Shown: piece by piece, positions 1 through 8,588 of the stretch
Position numbering within the stretch: the first letter of the stretch is position 1
Layout: every line of letters begins with the position of its first letter
Source: Pseudomonadales bacterium
Lineage (GTDB): Bacteria > Pseudomonadota > Gammaproteobacteria > Pseudomonadales > DC-out160
Length of the DNA: 38,232 bases
NCBI GenBank assembly: GCA_019090455.1
Contig: JAHRWA010000087.1
Span: 1 to 38,232, forward strand
Direction: 5' to 3'
The notes under the pieces: generated by a model
What the model was told of the DNA's origin: nothing
Databases searched by the model: none
The model's input: the letters and a program-made list of their open reading frames with translations, nothing else
Position numbers and translations under genes: made by a program

Positions 1-230
1 ACAGTTGAGGCATAGCGTAAGATGGGTATGCCTAAATTGGCGGCCAGTTCTTCTGAAGTGGTGTAAACCGGAGGAGGGCATAGTCCATCGACATCTTCGG
101 GTTTCAGTCCGGCTTCATAAATCGCATCTCGTGCGGCTTGCAGCATCATATCCACTGCGGTTCGTTCTGTACCTTTTACATACTCTGTTTCGGCAACGCC
201 AACAATAGCGGCCTTATTGGAAAATCCCAT
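1..230 (-). CDS. Thiolase-like (SCP2/acetyl-CoA acetyltransferase family) protein, N-terminal part
   Basis: The gene starts with an ATG at 230 and runs off the left edge, so only about 76 residues are visible. The protein opens MGFSNKAAIVGVAETEY and continues with a helix-rich stretch (AARDAIYEAGLKPEDVDGL). This is the usual N-terminus of the SCP2/thiolase-like family, which acts on acyl-CoA or lipid substrates in the cytoplasm. The catalytic Cys and His regions lie outside the window, so a degradative thiolase cannot be told from a non-catalytic thiolase-fold partner. The next gene downstream of its start, a nitronate monooxygenase on the same strand, begins a series of minus-strand metabolic genes. 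Family assignment is fairly secure; the substrate is unknown. Confidence 0.7.
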   Translation of the reverse strand, partial: MGFSNKAAIVGVAETEYVKGTERTAVDMMLQAARDAIYEAGLKPEDVDGLCPPPVYTTSEELAANLGIPILRYAST

Positions 231-265
231 AATTAATTACCTAGTGTGAGTGACTGGGTCTCGTT

Positions 266-1384
266 TTAGTCTTCCAGTAATGCGGATAAGCGTTCTGTTG
301 ATGCCAAATATCCGTTAACCATATCCATCAACAGGTTCCTGGAGCTGATGCTATGGTTCATGCTCCCTACTATTTGTCCTACGGGTGCGAATGCGAGTTC
401 TTTTGCTTGTTCGGGATAGCGATGTATTCGTGCTAAAGCGCTGCCGGATACCATCATCTGCATGGGCGCCCCTAAGGATTCAGGGTTGCCTTCGGCATCC
501 CAACCTTCTGACCACGCATTTTTCAACATACGAACGTGCTTGCCGGTAAAAGATTTAGATCGCACGGTACCGCTACTGTCGGCGGCGAACATGAGCTCTT
601 TCACTGTCTCGGATGTTTCTGCTTCTGAAACGGTGAGCCAGATCGAACCACACCAAACGCCCTGTGCACCTAGCGCTAAAGCCGCTGCCATTTGCTCACC
701 TGAACCGATGCCACCTGCTGCTATGACGGGAATATCCCCGGCAACTTTTACGACTTCAGGCCATAAAACAACGCTGCCGATATCACCGGTGTGACCGCCG
801 CCTTCTCCGCCTTGAGCAATAATAAAATCGAGTCCAGCATCAACATGATATTGTGCGTGAGCGGGTTTACCACACAGTGCTCCTACCATTCTGCCGGAGT
901 CTTGAATTTGTTTAATCACATGGGGTGGGGGAGTGCCGAGTGCATTCGCGATAAGTTTGACGTTGTCATGTTTTAACGCAACGTCGACCAAGGGGACTGC
1001 AGTGTTTTCAGTCATGGTCACACGTTCGCGATAGGGCTTGCCTTCAGGTAGTTCTGGAACGTTATGGTCTTCTAATAATTGGCGAGCAAAGTCGCGATGA
1101 CGCTGGGGGATGGCAGCTTTTATAATAGCTTTGTGTTTCTCTGGATCACGAACATCTTGACCTTCATATTTATTGGGGATAATGACATCGACGCCGTAAG
1201 GTTTGTTGCCGACTTTCTCATCTATCCAGTTCAATTCGATTTCTAATTGTTCAGGCCCAAATCCGGTAGCGCCTAACACGCCAAATCCGCCTGCATTCGT
1301 AACGGCGGCCACAACATCGCGGCAGTGGGTGAAGGCAAATATCGGAAATTCTATTCCTAGTTTTTTACATAATTCGGTACGCAT
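266..1384 (-). CDS. Nitronate monooxygenase / 2-nitropropane dioxygenase family flavoprotein
   Basis: This 372-residue protein fits the FMN-dependent nitronate monooxygenase family, TIM-barrel enzymes that oxidise alkyl nitronates in the cytoplasm. The N-terminus (MRTELCKKLGIEFPIFAF) is the family start. The mid-protein GGEGGGHTGDIGSV stretch carries the FMN phosphate-binding glycines and the conserved His, and IPVIAAGGIGSG is the second phosphate-binding loop. The ATG at 1384 was preferred over upstream in-frame starts because AAGGA lies about eight bases before it and the family begins here. Some members near thiolase and acyl-CoA genes are misannotated enoyl reductases, so the substrate is open. 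The gene follows the partial thiolase-like gene on the same strand but lies upstream of it in transcription. Confidence 0.85.
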   Translation of the reverse strand: MRTELCKKLGIEFPIFAFTHCRDVVAAVTNAGGFGVLGATGFGPEQLEIELNWIDEKVGNKPYGVDVIIPNKYEGQDVRDPEKHKAIIKAAIPQRHRDFARQLLEDHNVPELPEGKPYRERVTMTENTAVPLVDVALKHDNVKLIANALGTPPPHVIKQIQDSGRMVGALCGKPAHAQYHVDAGLDFIIAQGGEGGGHTGDIGSVVLWPEVVKVAGDIPVIAAGGIGSGEQMAAALALGAQGVWCGSIWLTVSEAETSETVKELMFAADSSGTVRSKSFTGKHVRMLKNAWSEGWDAEGNPESLGAPMQMMVSGSALARIHRYPEQAKELAFAPVGQIVGSMNHSISSRNLLMDMVNGYLASTERLSALLED

Positions 1385-1574
1385 AAATGGATTCCTTTCT
1401 AGGTAGTCAGAGTCATGATTGATGATCAATGAAACCAGTAGAGGTGCGCGCGTGTCAAATGAAATATTGAAGGAGAATAGAAAGGTTTGTTCTGCGAAAG
1501 ATTGGAGTGATCTATCAGTTTGTTTGGAGTGAGCGACAAGCTGGTGTCTTATTTACGATGGGCTGGAAAAACGA

Positions 1575-1964
1575 TTAAGTTGTTTTGTTGGTAAGGAGGA
1601 ATCGTCGTTTTAAGAAAGGTAATTTTTTGAGTATCACTTGTAGAGGAAAGTAAAATACCGCGCCTACCGCATCAGCGAATACGTCGAGCAAAGAGAAATA
1701 TCGATGTTCTAGTGGCTGCTGAATTATTTCAATTAATAATCCAAACCCTACGAGTACTAAAAACTTGCGAGCGTTGAAGGAATGTTTGGGGAAGGAATAA
1801 TCTAGCAACGTTGCTAAGACTATAAACGCGACAAAATGTTGTAACTTATCCCATACCTGTACGACACCTGAGTTTTCAAGTTTAGCCGTAGCAAAAAATA
1901 AAATGATGGCCACGCTGATGCCGAGACAGATGCGATAAAACAGAATTTCTTTTCGGGTTAACAT
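1575..1964 (-). CDS. VanZ-like family membrane protein
   Basis: A small membrane protein of about 129 residues with VanZ-like features: an early transmembrane helix, the DKLQHFVAFIVLATLLDY signature, a second helix ending in EIIQQPLEHRYFSLLDVFADAVGA, and a last helix. VanZ-like proteins are inner-membrane proteins of mostly unknown role; a few affect glycopeptide resistance. The ATG at 1964 sits one base beyond the TAA of the preceding gene, which suggests translational coupling. An in-frame TTG at 1997 would give 140 residues and overlap the upstream gene. No strong ribosome binding site precedes either start, so the start is uncertain. Family call is good; function is not inferable. Confidence 0.75.
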   Translation of the reverse strand: MLTRKEILFYRICLGISVAIILFFATAKLENSGVVQVWDKLQHFVAFIVLATLLDYSFPKHSFNARKFLVLVGFGLLIEIIQQPLEHRYFSLLDVFADAVGAVFYFPLQVILKKLPFLKRRFLLTNKTT

Positions 1965-1965
1965 T

Positions 1966-3297
1966 TTATCGGTTGGTGCCTGCGATGGCTTGTTCAATAG
2001 CCCAAATACGATCTTGCCCCCAGACCACTAGCTCTCCATATTGATAGGATGGAACGCCCCAAATTCCCCGCTTAGAAAGGTCTTTTCTATTTTTTTCAGT
2101 CCAGACGCGCCAGTCGTTGTAATGCGGTTGTTTTGTTTGAAAGTAGGTTTGCGCTGTGGGCCAGTCTAGTCCGGCACGTTCTACTAACTTGCCTAAATCG
2201 TTACTTGCCACATCAACACCTTCTGACCATATGCCTTTGCACACAGACAATAGATATTCTCTCTCCCTGCTTTGTTCTTTTGCATAAGAGAATATTGCCA
2301 GGCAACGCTCAACGCCGGACCCAAGAGGATCGCATATTTTACCGAAGGCGATGCCATTGAGGTGCGCTTCTCTTTTGGTGTCTTTGAGTATGTAGAGTCG
2401 TTTTGCTTTGGGTACGGTTAAGCCGCGCATCACCATCGGCAATACGGGTTTGATATTCAAGTTAACCTTATAGTGATCGCACATCTCAAAAGTGCGCTCT
2501 AAGGCAATATAGGAATAGGGGCTGCGAAACGAAAAATAGAAATCCAAGGTGTTGGGGTTTTTTGGCAGGCGCCTGAGTTTATGATATTGGTTGTAATCTG
2601 ATTGGTATTGTTTATTAAATGAATCCCATTTGGTAGCGCTTTTGTTCAGGTTTAATTTTCGTAGACGTGCTGCTAGGTGAGATAAACGATCGACACCCCA
2701 ATACCATTCACCGCCGTAGTGCAGCATCGCGGATAAGTAGTGGCCGCTGTTGACTAGCTCGGTTGTGTGAGACTTCGTGATTTCCCGTGCGGATTTAACA
2801 CTGACCGCTCCATAACGGTTGGCGCAGCTGGCCAATGTGGTGTGACCTAATCCCCAAGCGGATTCGGTCACCTCAAGAGCCACTTGAAGAAGATTAGGTT
2901 GATCTTGTTGTTGTAATAAAATTCTTGTAGCAAGGAGGCAGTCTTCTTTGTTGGGTTGTTGTGTTTTGCTTGGAAAAGTTAATTGATGAAATTGCGCGAG
3001 TTGACCTGCATCGGCTCTGGCATAGGTTTCCAGCAAAGCAGGCTCAGGATTCATTTCCGCCGGTAAATCAATAACGAGCTTAATCTTAAGGTGGACTTCG
3101 AATTGGTTGAGAATCTGAGGGATAGCTTGTAGCAATAGAAAGGAATAAGGATCGCTAATCCGATGATAAAAAATAATCGTATGAGGAGCCTTACGTACGC
3201 GGCGTTTCATTTCTGATGCTTTACGCCGTATGTTCTGAGTAGTGTCGCTGGTGAGAGCTTGTGCCACAAAGGGCATGAGCTGGTTACGAATGCGCAT
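1966..3297 (-). CDS. Tandem DsbA-fold protein (2-hydroxychromene-2-carboxylate isomerase-like)
   Basis: A 443-residue protein that appears to carry two thioredoxin/DsbA-fold domains. The C-terminal one (about residues 250-440) begins TLDFYFSFRSPYSYIALER and ends near GVPSYQYGELVVWGQDRI, the pattern of 2-hydroxychromene-2-carboxylate isomerase and other glutathione-dependent kappa-class enzymes. The N-terminal one (about 40-210) opens IIFYHRISDPYSFLLLQ, a more degenerate copy with the same Ser-x-Pro-Tyr-Ser layout. No CXXC is present, so a disulfide oxidase role is unlikely. No signal peptide is obvious, so it is probably cytoplasmic. It is followed at one base by the VanZ-like gene. Typical family members are about 200 residues, so the double-domain form is notable. 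Substrate is unknown. Confidence 0.75.
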   Translation of the reverse strand: MRIRNQLMPFVAQALTSDTTQNIRRKASEMKRRVRKAPHTIIFYHRISDPYSFLLLQAIPQILNQFEVHLKIKLVIDLPAEMNPEPALLETYARADAGQLAQFHQLTFPSKTQQPNKEDCLLATRILLQQQDQPNLLQVALEVTESAWGLGHTTLASCANRYGAVSVKSAREITKSHTTELVNSGHYLSAMLHYGGEWYWGVDRLSHLAARLRKLNLNKSATKWDSFNKQYQSDYNQYHKLRRLPKNPNTLDFYFSFRSPYSYIALERTFEMCDHYKVNLNIKPVLPMVMRGLTVPKAKRLYILKDTKREAHLNGIAFGKICDPLGSGVERCLAIFSYAKEQSREREYLLSVCKGIWSEGVDVASNDLGKLVERAGLDWPTAQTYFQTKQPHYNDWRVWTEKNRKDLSKRGIWGVPSYQYGELVVWGQDRIWAIEQAIAGTNR

Positions 3298-3397
3298 AGT
3301 TTATTTTTGAGTTTAATTTAGAATAGAGTTTAGAGTTTAATTTTAAGATGTAGGTTGGCCGCCCGTTTATAGGCGACCGGTTTGAGAGTCTAAATAA

Positions 3398-3417
3398 GAA
3401 TAACGGGTTCGTTATTC
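3398..3417 (-). terminator. Possible terminator hairpin at the end of ilvD
   Basis: GAATAAC and GTTATTC form a perfect 7-bp inverted repeat around a six-base loop, overlapping the ilvD stop codon. On the minus strand it is followed by a T-rich stretch (TTATTT). The stem is AT-rich and therefore weak, so this is a tentative call. Confidence 0.35.
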
Positions 3418-5145
3418 AAACTTATCTGTCACCGCCCCTTCTGAGGCAGAAGAAACCTGCCTTGCATACTTAGCCAAAACGCCACGGGTGTACTGGGGTG
3501 CCGGAGCTGTCCAGGTAGCAAGGCGTTTATCCATTTCCTGCTGAGGGATGTGCAAAGTGATTTTTTGTGATTCCGCATCGATAGTGATTTTATCACCGTC
3601 TTCTACAATTGCGATTGGGCCACCTTCCGCGGCTTCAGGTGTGACATGTCCTGCTACAAAGCCATGGCTACCACCAGAGAAACGACCATCCGTAATCAGT
3701 GCAACTTCTTCGCCTAGACCTTTGCCCATGATGGCAGACGTGGGGCTGAGCATCTCACGCATACCCGGTCCTCCCTTCGGCCCTTCATAGCGAATCACGA
3801 GCACATCACCGGCGACAACCGTGCCATCCAAAATTGCCTCTAAGGTTTGTTCTTCTGAATGAAATACTCTGGCGTTTCCTGAAAACGTTAGGCCCTCTTT
3901 GCCCGTGATTTTTGCCACGGCTCCAGTAGGCGCTAAGTTACCTTTGAGTATGACAAGGTGACTGTCTGCTTTGATGGGGTTGTCTAGAGGTCGTATCACT
4001 TCTTGGCCGGTGGGGTAAGGCTTTGTGTCCGCTAAGTCTTCAGCCAAGGTGTTACCTGTCACCGTTAAGCAGTTTCCGTGTAGCATGCCTGCATCCAATA
4101 ACGTCTTCATCAAGGGTCGAATACCACCGATGGCAACTAGCTCAGACATCATAAAGCGGCCACTGGGACGCAAGTCTGCTAGCATGGGAACCTTCTTACC
4201 GATGCGAACAAAATCATCAAGATCCAGCTCCACATGAATGGTGTGGGCCATCGCAATCAAGTGGAGGACCGCATTGGTGGAACCGCCCAAGGTGATGACC
4301 ACAGTGATGGCGTTCTCAAAGGCTTGCTTGGTCATGATATCGCTAGGCTTGATATCTTTTTCCAATAAGTTAAGTACCGCAGCACCTGCTCGTCTGCAAT
4401 CTTCGATTTTTGATCCCGATATGGCATCTTGTGCCGAACTACCGGGGAGACTCATGCCCAGTGCTTCGATTGCGGAGGCCATGGTGTTGGCGGTGTACAT
4501 GCCGCCACAAGAACCGGGGCCAGGAATAGCAGTTTCTTCGATTTGTTTGACTTCAATTTCCGATAGCTCGCCTTTTGCGTGAGCCCCTACGGCTTCAAAA
4601 ACGGAAATAATGTCAGTGTGATTCGCGCCAGGTTTGATGGTGCCGCCATAAACGAAAACAGAAGGACGATTCAAGCGCGACATACCCATAATGCAGCCAG
4701 GCATGTTCTTGTCACAACCGCCGATGGCAACGATGCCATCAAATCCTTCGCAGCCCGCTGTGGCTTCGATAGAATCTGCAATAACTTCTCGCGAGACTAA
4801 GGAATACTTCATTCCCTCTGTGCCATTGGATATACCGTCGGAAACCGTGATGGTGTTGAAGATAAGGCTTTTGCCACCTGCTTCATCAGCACCTTTAGCC
4901 GTTTCTCTTGCCAGCTCATCGATGTGCATATTACACGGAGTCAGGTTGCTCCAGGTGGACGCAATACCAATTTGTGGTTTTTTAAAATCCGCATCGGTAA
5001 AGCCGACAGCTCTTAGCATCGCTCGGCTCGGTGCCTGAGCGATACCGTCAACGACGAGACTGGAGTGTTTGCGGCTCCCTTCAGAGGAATTGGAGCCCTT
5101 AGCGGAATTATTAGAATCGGTGCCTGTTTTAGAATCTTTTGCCAT
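3412..5145 (-). CDS. ilvD: Dihydroxy-acid dehydratase IlvD
   Basis: IlvD dehydrates 2,3-dihydroxy-isovalerate and 2,3-dihydroxy-3-methylvalerate to the 2-oxo acids of valine, leucine and isoleucine synthesis, using an iron-sulfur cluster. Visible signatures are the cluster cysteines in TPCNMH (about C71), [10 protein letters not shown] (about C144) and [14 protein letters not shown] (about C213), and the C-terminal [22 protein letters not shown] motif. At 577 residues it belongs to the shorter DHAD group rather than the E. coli-length form. The ATG at 5145 was chosen because a GAAAGAG ribosome binding site precedes it; an in-frame TTG at 5163 is less likely. The first 28 or so residues are a Ser/Asn/Gly-rich extension not needed for the fold. 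It lies 20 bases downstream of argA, so the two are probably co-transcribed. Confidence 0.95.
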   Translation of the reverse strand: MAKDSKTGTDSNNSAKGSNSSEGSRKHSSLVVDGIAQAPSRAMLRAVGFTDADFKKPQIGIASTWSNLTPCNMHIDELARETAKGADEAGGKSLIFNTITVSDGISNGTEGMKYSLVSREVIADSIEATAGCEGFDGIVAIGGCDKNMPGCIMGMSRLNRPSVFVYGGTIKPGANHTDIISVFEAVGAHAKGELSEIEVKQIEETAIPGPGSCGGMYTANTMASAIEALGMSLPGSSAQDAISGSKIEDCRRAGAAVLNLLEKDIKPSDIMTKQAFENAITVVITLGGSTNAVLHLIAMAHTIHVELDLDDFVRIGKKVPMLADLRPSGRFMMSELVAIGGIRPLMKTLLDAGMLHGNCLTVTGNTLAEDLADTKPYPTGQEVIRPLDNPIKADSHLVILKGNLAPTGAVAKITGKEGLTFSGNARVFHSEEQTLEAILDGTVVAGDVLVIRYEGPKGGPGMREMLSPTSAIMGKGLGEEVALITDGRFSGGSHGFVAGHVTPEAAEGGPIAIVEDGDKITIDAESQKITLHIPQQEMDKRLATWTAPAPQYTRGVLAKYARQVSSASEGAVTDKFE

Positions 5146-5165
5146 GGTGGTGTTCTCTTTCAATG

Positions 5166-6482
5166 TCAGGATAAAGGTTTAATAAATACCTTAGAGTTAC
5201 GTTGGTAGTTATAAAGGGACTGCTTCTCTTTGGGCAGTTCCTTAATGGAGGAAGCCTTAAATCCTCTCTCGGCGAACCAATGCGCTGTTTGGGTGGTTAA
5301 AACGAATAATCGCTTAATCCCTAAATGGCGGGCTCGCTTCTCAAGATGTTGCAGTAATGTGTCGCCCCTATCCCCCTCACGGTAATCAGGGTGTACGGCA
5401 ACGCAGGCTAGTTCGCCTAATTTCTGGTCAATAAAAGGATAGAGTGCTGCGCAGGCCACTATCATACCGTCTCTATCGATTACCGTGAATTGTTCAATTT
5501 CAGTTTCCAGCATTTCTCTCGATCGTCGAACCAAAATGCCCTTCTTTTCGAGTGGTTCAAGCAGCTCAAGCAATCCACCGATATCATCAATGTCGGCCGT
5601 TCGAATGGATTCATAGCTATTAGCGGATAAGAGAGTGCCTTGCCCATCTCGGGTGAAGAGTTCTTGCAGTAGTGCCCCGTCTTGTTGAAAGCCAATAAGA
5701 TGACAGCGCTTCACGCCGCCCTTTAATGCACTGGTGGCTGCATTCAAGTGTGGCGTTATTTGTTCATTTTGCTCAGAGAGTTCTGAGATGCCGGGAATAT
5801 GCTCGCGACTCAGCTTACCGTCTTTGCCGATCAGCCCTTCTTGTTCTGTGAGAAAAATGAGTTTGTCTGCGTTGAGAGAAATGGCCACCTCTTTTGCTAC
5901 CTCTTCTGCCGACAGATTAAAGACCTCGCCGGTAGGTGAATAGCCGAGATGGGAGATTACAATCACGGCGCGGTCGTTTAACTGCTTAACAATGGCGTCG
6001 GTTTCCACTTTCCTCACGTTGCCCGTATGGCAGTAGTCTACGCCATCAATAATCCCGATAGGCTGAGCCACCACGAAATTGCCAGAGGCAGCGCGGATTT
6101 GAGCGCCGTGCATGGGGGAGTTTGCCACACCCATGCTGAGCAGAGCCTCGATTTGTATGCGCACCGCCCCCGCTGCATCTTGGACGCAAGTTAAAGTCTC
6201 CTCATCCGTCACTCGCAATCCAGCGTGAAATTGGGGGGTGATATTACGCAGTGCCAAGCGCTCATTAATTTGTTGCCGTGCTCCATGGACTAAAACCAGG
6301 CGAATCCCCAAACTGTTGAGCAGTGCGATGTCGTGAATGACATTGCGGAAATTGGGGTGGGCCACCGCCTCACCGCCAAAACCAATCACAAAGGTTCGGT
6401 CTCGGTGGGCATTAATATAGGGGGAGGTGTTTCTAAACCAATTTACGAAGGGTTTGACCTCTTTAGAGCCTGGGTTTTCCAC
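5166..6482 (-). CDS. argA: Amino-acid N-acetyltransferase (N-acetylglutamate synthase) ArgA
   Basis: ArgA makes N-acetylglutamate from acetyl-CoA and glutamate, the first step of arginine synthesis. The 438-residue length and two-domain order are those of the classical enzyme: an amino-acid-kinase-like regulatory domain (about residues 20-280, with [17 protein letters not shown] and [11 protein letters not shown]) followed by a GNAT domain (about 295-438, with [20 protein letters not shown] and HWFAERGFK). The protein ends [14 protein letters not shown], as ArgA proteins do. The start is GTG at 6482, with AAGGA seven bases upstream. Arginine feedback inhibition is a family property, not seen directly here. 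It is divergent from trxC and upstream of ilvD in the same transcription unit. Confidence 0.95.
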   Translation of the reverse strand: MENPGSKEVKPFVNWFRNTSPYINAHRDRTFVIGFGGEAVAHPNFRNVIHDIALLNSLGIRLVLVHGARQQINERLALRNITPQFHAGLRVTDEETLTCVQDAAGAVRIQIEALLSMGVANSPMHGAQIRAASGNFVVAQPIGIIDGVDYCHTGNVRKVETDAIVKQLNDRAVIVISHLGYSPTGEVFNLSAEEVAKEVAISLNADKLIFLTEQEGLIGKDGKLSREHIPGISELSEQNEQITPHLNAATSALKGGVKRCHLIGFQQDGALLQELFTRDGQGTLLSANSYESIRTADIDDIGGLLELLEPLEKKGILVRRSREMLETEIEQFTVIDRDGMIVACAALYPFIDQKLGELACVAVHPDYREGDRGDTLLQHLEKRARHLGIKRLFVLTTQTAHWFAERGFKASSIKELPKEKQSLYNYQRNSKVFIKPLS

Positions 6483-6682
6483 TGTTTATTCCTTGTCTCT
6501 AGTAGTGAAATCTCGGATCACTTAACTAGCATTATTTTAAAGTCGTTGTCTAGGCTTGCTGGACTGCCGCTGGGTGTGAATGGTGTAATAGCGGATTCGG
6601 CGTCCGTCGTTTTGTAGACGATGGGGTTAGCAGGTCAGTGTAAAGTATAGACGTATAGAAGAGTTGGATAGAGGACAACCTT

Positions 6683-7117
6683 ATGAGCGATAACTTGAAT
6701 ATAGTTTGCCCCCAGTGTGCCGCGGTGAATCGAATCCCTGCCAGTCGCATCGGCGATGGCCCTAAGTGTGGCAAGTGTCACGAAGTTTTGTTTTCTGCCC
6801 AACCCGTGGAATTGACCTCAGCCAGCTTCAATACACATATCCAACGCAGTGACATACCGGTGCTCGTGGATTTTTGGGCGCCTTGGTGTGGTCCCTGCAA
6901 AATGATGGCACCCGCTTTTTTGGAAGCGGCAGCTCAATTGGAGCCGCAGATACGTTTGGCTAAATTGAATACGGAAGCGGAGCCAGCGCTAGGCACGCAA
7001 TTTGGTATTCGCAGTATTCCTACTTTGGCGTTGTTTCGAGGGGGTAAAGAGATTGCCCGTCAGCCGGGGGCGATGGGCGCTAGCGATATTGTGAGTTGGG
7101 CGCGTTCTCAGATTTAG
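6683..7117 (+). CDS. trxC: Thioredoxin 2 (TrxC)
   Basis: A 144-residue thioredoxin with the N-terminal zinc-binding extension that marks TrxC: two CxxC pairs at C9/C12 and C29/C32, followed by the thioredoxin fold. The active site WCGPC is at residues 68-72, and the cis-proline loop is IRSIPTLALF. TrxC is a cytoplasmic disulfide reductase, in E. coli under OxyR control; no OxyR site was identified here. The ATG at 6683 has GAGGA about eight bases upstream. The gene is divergent from argA. It converges on mazF, and the IS6-type repeat at 7174 lies 56 bases past its stop. Confidence 0.93.
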   Translation: MSDNLNIVCPQCAAVNRIPASRIGDGPKCGKCHEVLFSAQPVELTSASFNTHIQRSDIPVLVDFWAPWCGPCKMMAPAFLEAAAQLEPQIRLAKLNTEAEPALGTQFGIRSIPTLALFRGGKEIARQPGAMGASDIVSWARSQI

Positions 7118-7173
7118 TGAGGGTTTATTCGGTGGGATTAAGGATGTCGATATTCAATCTACGAACTCCTTTC

Positions 7174-7192
7174 GGTTCCGTTGCAAATTTAA
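7174..7192. repeat. Solitary IS6-type terminal repeat, copy A
   Basis: GGTTCCGTTGCAAATTTAA at this position is a perfect 19-bp inverted copy of the right end of the IS6-family element (8589-8607). It faces inward (to the right). Its last bases provide the TAA stop codon of mazF. No 8-bp target duplication pairs its flank with the flank at 8608. It is probably a leftover end of a second insertion. Confidence 0.7.
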
Positions 7193-7524
7193 CTGACGAG
7201 AAGACGAACCTTTGCCAACACCTCCTGCACAACCGATGCTGGGGCTTTTTCAACAAATTTAATCCCCCTAACTTCAAAGTCCATCATTTTTATTTGGTGG
7301 CAAAGTATAGCACCTCGCGTATTTGTTCCTTCTAATAAAACCTCGAAACCGTGGCCCTTAACCTTCGATGTTATCGGTGCGACAAGAGACAGCGCCATTT
7401 TCTTGTTAAAGACTTGAGGGGACAATACGAGGGCTGGGCGTCTCATTGCTTGCTCATGCCCTGCCGGGGGATCAAAGTCAGTAAAAACGATATCACCACG
7501 CTTTGGTACATATCTCTTCGGCAT
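7189..7524 (-). CDS. mazF: MazF/PemK-family endoribonuclease toxin
   Basis: MazF toxins are cytoplasmic mRNA interferases held inactive by MazE. This 111-residue protein has the family signature: YVPKRGDIVFTDFDPPAGHEQAMRRPALVLSP at the N-terminus (beta-barrel and RNA-binding arginines), LSLVAPITSKVKG in the middle, and VEKAPASVVQEVLAKVRLL at the C-terminus. The length equals that of E. coli MazF. The ATG at 7524 lies three bases beyond the mazE stop, the standard antitoxin-first order. The TAA stop sits inside the IS6-type end at 7174-7192, so the last residue or two could derive from an insertion junction. The pair is likely autoregulated at the promoter at 7823-7850. Confidence 0.93.
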   Translation of the reverse strand: MPKRYVPKRGDIVFTDFDPPAGHEQAMRRPALVLSPQVFNKKMALSLVAPITSKVKGHGFEVLLEGTNTRGAILCHQIKMMDFEVRGIKFVEKAPASVVQEVLAKVRLLVS

Positions 7525-7527
7525 AAC

Positions 7528-7788
7528 CTACCAAATCTCCTTGCCTTGCGGACCCTCGTTGAGCCACTCTAGGTCTTCATCATCAAGGCGAGTGTTCTTT
7601 TTGGTGCAGGTGGCAAGCAGTTCATCAAGATCGTACTCGGGTTGATCTTGGAATGGCGTCAAAAGGAGACCTCCATCGCGCACTTCAACTTTAAACCTAT
7701 CGCCAATGCCACTCGAGAGCTGTTCTAATAACGCTTTATTGAGGCGAACCGCAGCGCTATTGCCCCACTTTTGAATTTCTAAGTGCAT
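7528..7788 (-). CDS. mazE: MazE-family antitoxin
   Basis: An 86-residue antitoxin. The N-terminal swapped-hairpin (AbrB/MazE) DNA-binding domain is visible as MHLEIQKWGNSAAVRLNKALLEQL, and an acidic C-terminal tail (YDLDELLATC, LDDEDLEWLNEG) would wrap MazF. The ATG at 7788 was chosen because AAGGTG lies six bases upstream; an in-frame GTG at 7797 overlaps that ribosome binding site. It binds and inhibits MazF and represses its own operon. It is the first gene of the mazEF pair. Confidence 0.92.
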   Translation of the reverse strand: MHLEIQKWGNSAAVRLNKALLEQLSSGIGDRFKVEVRDGGLLLTPFQDQPEYDLDELLATCTKKNTRLDDEDLEWLNEGPQGKEIW

Positions 7789-7806
7789 ATTGCTCACCTT
7801 AAATAG

Positions 7807-7827
7807 AGTATCTACATTGTAGATACT
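7807..7827. promoter_or_regulatory. mazEF operator palindrome
   Basis: AGTATCTAC and GTAGATACT form a perfect 9-bp inverted repeat around ATT, 19 bases upstream of the mazE ATG and overlapping the predicted -10 box. Its GTATCTAC half-site resembles the palindrome recognised by MazE/MazEF in E. coli. It is the likely site of autorepression. Confidence 0.7.
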
Positions 7828-7850
7828 ATCACAGGCGCTACCGGTGTCAA
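7823..7850 (-). promoter_or_regulatory. Predicted sigma-70 promoter of mazEF
   Basis: On the minus strand a perfect -35 TTGACA (7845-7850) is followed after 16 bases by TAGTAT (7823-7828), a four-of-six match to the -10 consensus. The -10 box overlaps the operator palindrome, so a bound MazE complex would block polymerase. Confidence 0.6.
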
Positions 7851-7858
7851 CTTATCTC

Positions 7859-7933
7859 TTATCTTGTCGCCAATCCCGGCGGTTTATCGTCATCGGCAAT
7901 CAAGGTCGCAGCACCGGTATCGAAGTGATGCTG
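7859..7933 (-). pseudogene. Possible C-terminal gene fragment cut by the IS6 element
   Basis: Reading the minus strand from the IS edge at 7933 there is an open stretch of 24 codons ending in TAA at 7859, reading HFDTGAATLIADDDKPPGL near its middle. Its base composition is more GC-rich than the flanks. It could be the tail of a gene truncated by the insertion, but it is too short to identify and could be chance. Confidence 0.2.
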
Positions 7934-8010
7934 GGTTCTGTCGCATGCGGGCTTGAAAAATTACCGTAGGTTAGAATGGATATTTTAAATCCGACGCGAC
8001 AGAGTAAATC

Positions 8011-8553
8011 ATGATTTCATTCAAAGGCCGGCATACTCCAAAAGAAATCATTCTTCAGTGTGTTCGCTGGGTGACTCATTACGCGCCACTGCTTGAAAAA
8101 GCCTTCCATAAAAAGAAGAAAAGGCCGGGTGATCGCTGGCGGATGGACGAGACTTACCTGAAGATTAAGGGTCAATGGAGATACTTCTACCGCGCTGTCG
8201 ATAAGCAAGCAGCTCTACGTTTTCTCACAAAAGCCATTGGTAGAAACGGCAAACCGGGCTTAATCAATATCGACAAAAGCGGTGCGAACAAAGCCGCTAT
8301 CAATTGTTTTAACTCCAAGAACAAACGGCGCGTTAAAATTCGATGTTGTAAATACTTGAACAATACTATTGAGCAAGATCATCGAAATGTAAAACGCGTT
8401 ACTAACTCCATGCTCGGTTTTAAAAGTTTCAGGACAGCGCAAGCAACATTGAAAGGAATAGAGTTGGTGGCGATGTTGAAAAAAGGCCAGATGAAGAAAG
8501 ATATTTCCAATACTCTATCTCCTGCAGAACAATTTTACGCCCTAGCTGCGTAA
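8011..8553 (+). CDS. IS6-family transposase with two internal deletions
   Basis: The 180-residue product is clearly IS6-type: MISFKGRHTPKEIILQCVRW at the start, WRMDETYLKIKGQWRY with the first catalytic Asp, LINIDKSGANKAAI with the second, and KYLNNTIEQDHRNVKR with the Glu. Family members are about 230 residues. Compared from memory with typical sequences, about 30 residues of the helix-turn-helix region are missing after VRW, and about 15 are missing after VDKQ, just before AALRFL. Both gaps are in frame with no stop codon. The DDE triad survives but loss of the DNA-binding helices suggests the protein is inactive. Start is ATG at 8011. Confidence 0.85.
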   Translation: MISFKGRHTPKEIILQCVRWVTHYAPLLEKAFHKKKKRPGDRWRMDETYLKIKGQWRYFYRAVDKQAALRFLTKAIGRNGKPGLINIDKSGANKAAINCFNSKNKRRVKIRCCKYLNNTIEQDHRNVKRVTNSMLGFKSFRTAQATLKGIELVAMLKKGQMKKDISNTLSPAEQFYALAA

Positions 8554-8588
8554 GCCGAAAACCGTTTCTCTATTTTCATTGTCGAAAT

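Noticed and set aside
462..794. Open frame on the plus strand opposite the nitronate monooxygenase
   Set aside because: Antisense shadow of a strongly supported gene with no family features; same for the antisense frames over ilvD and argA.
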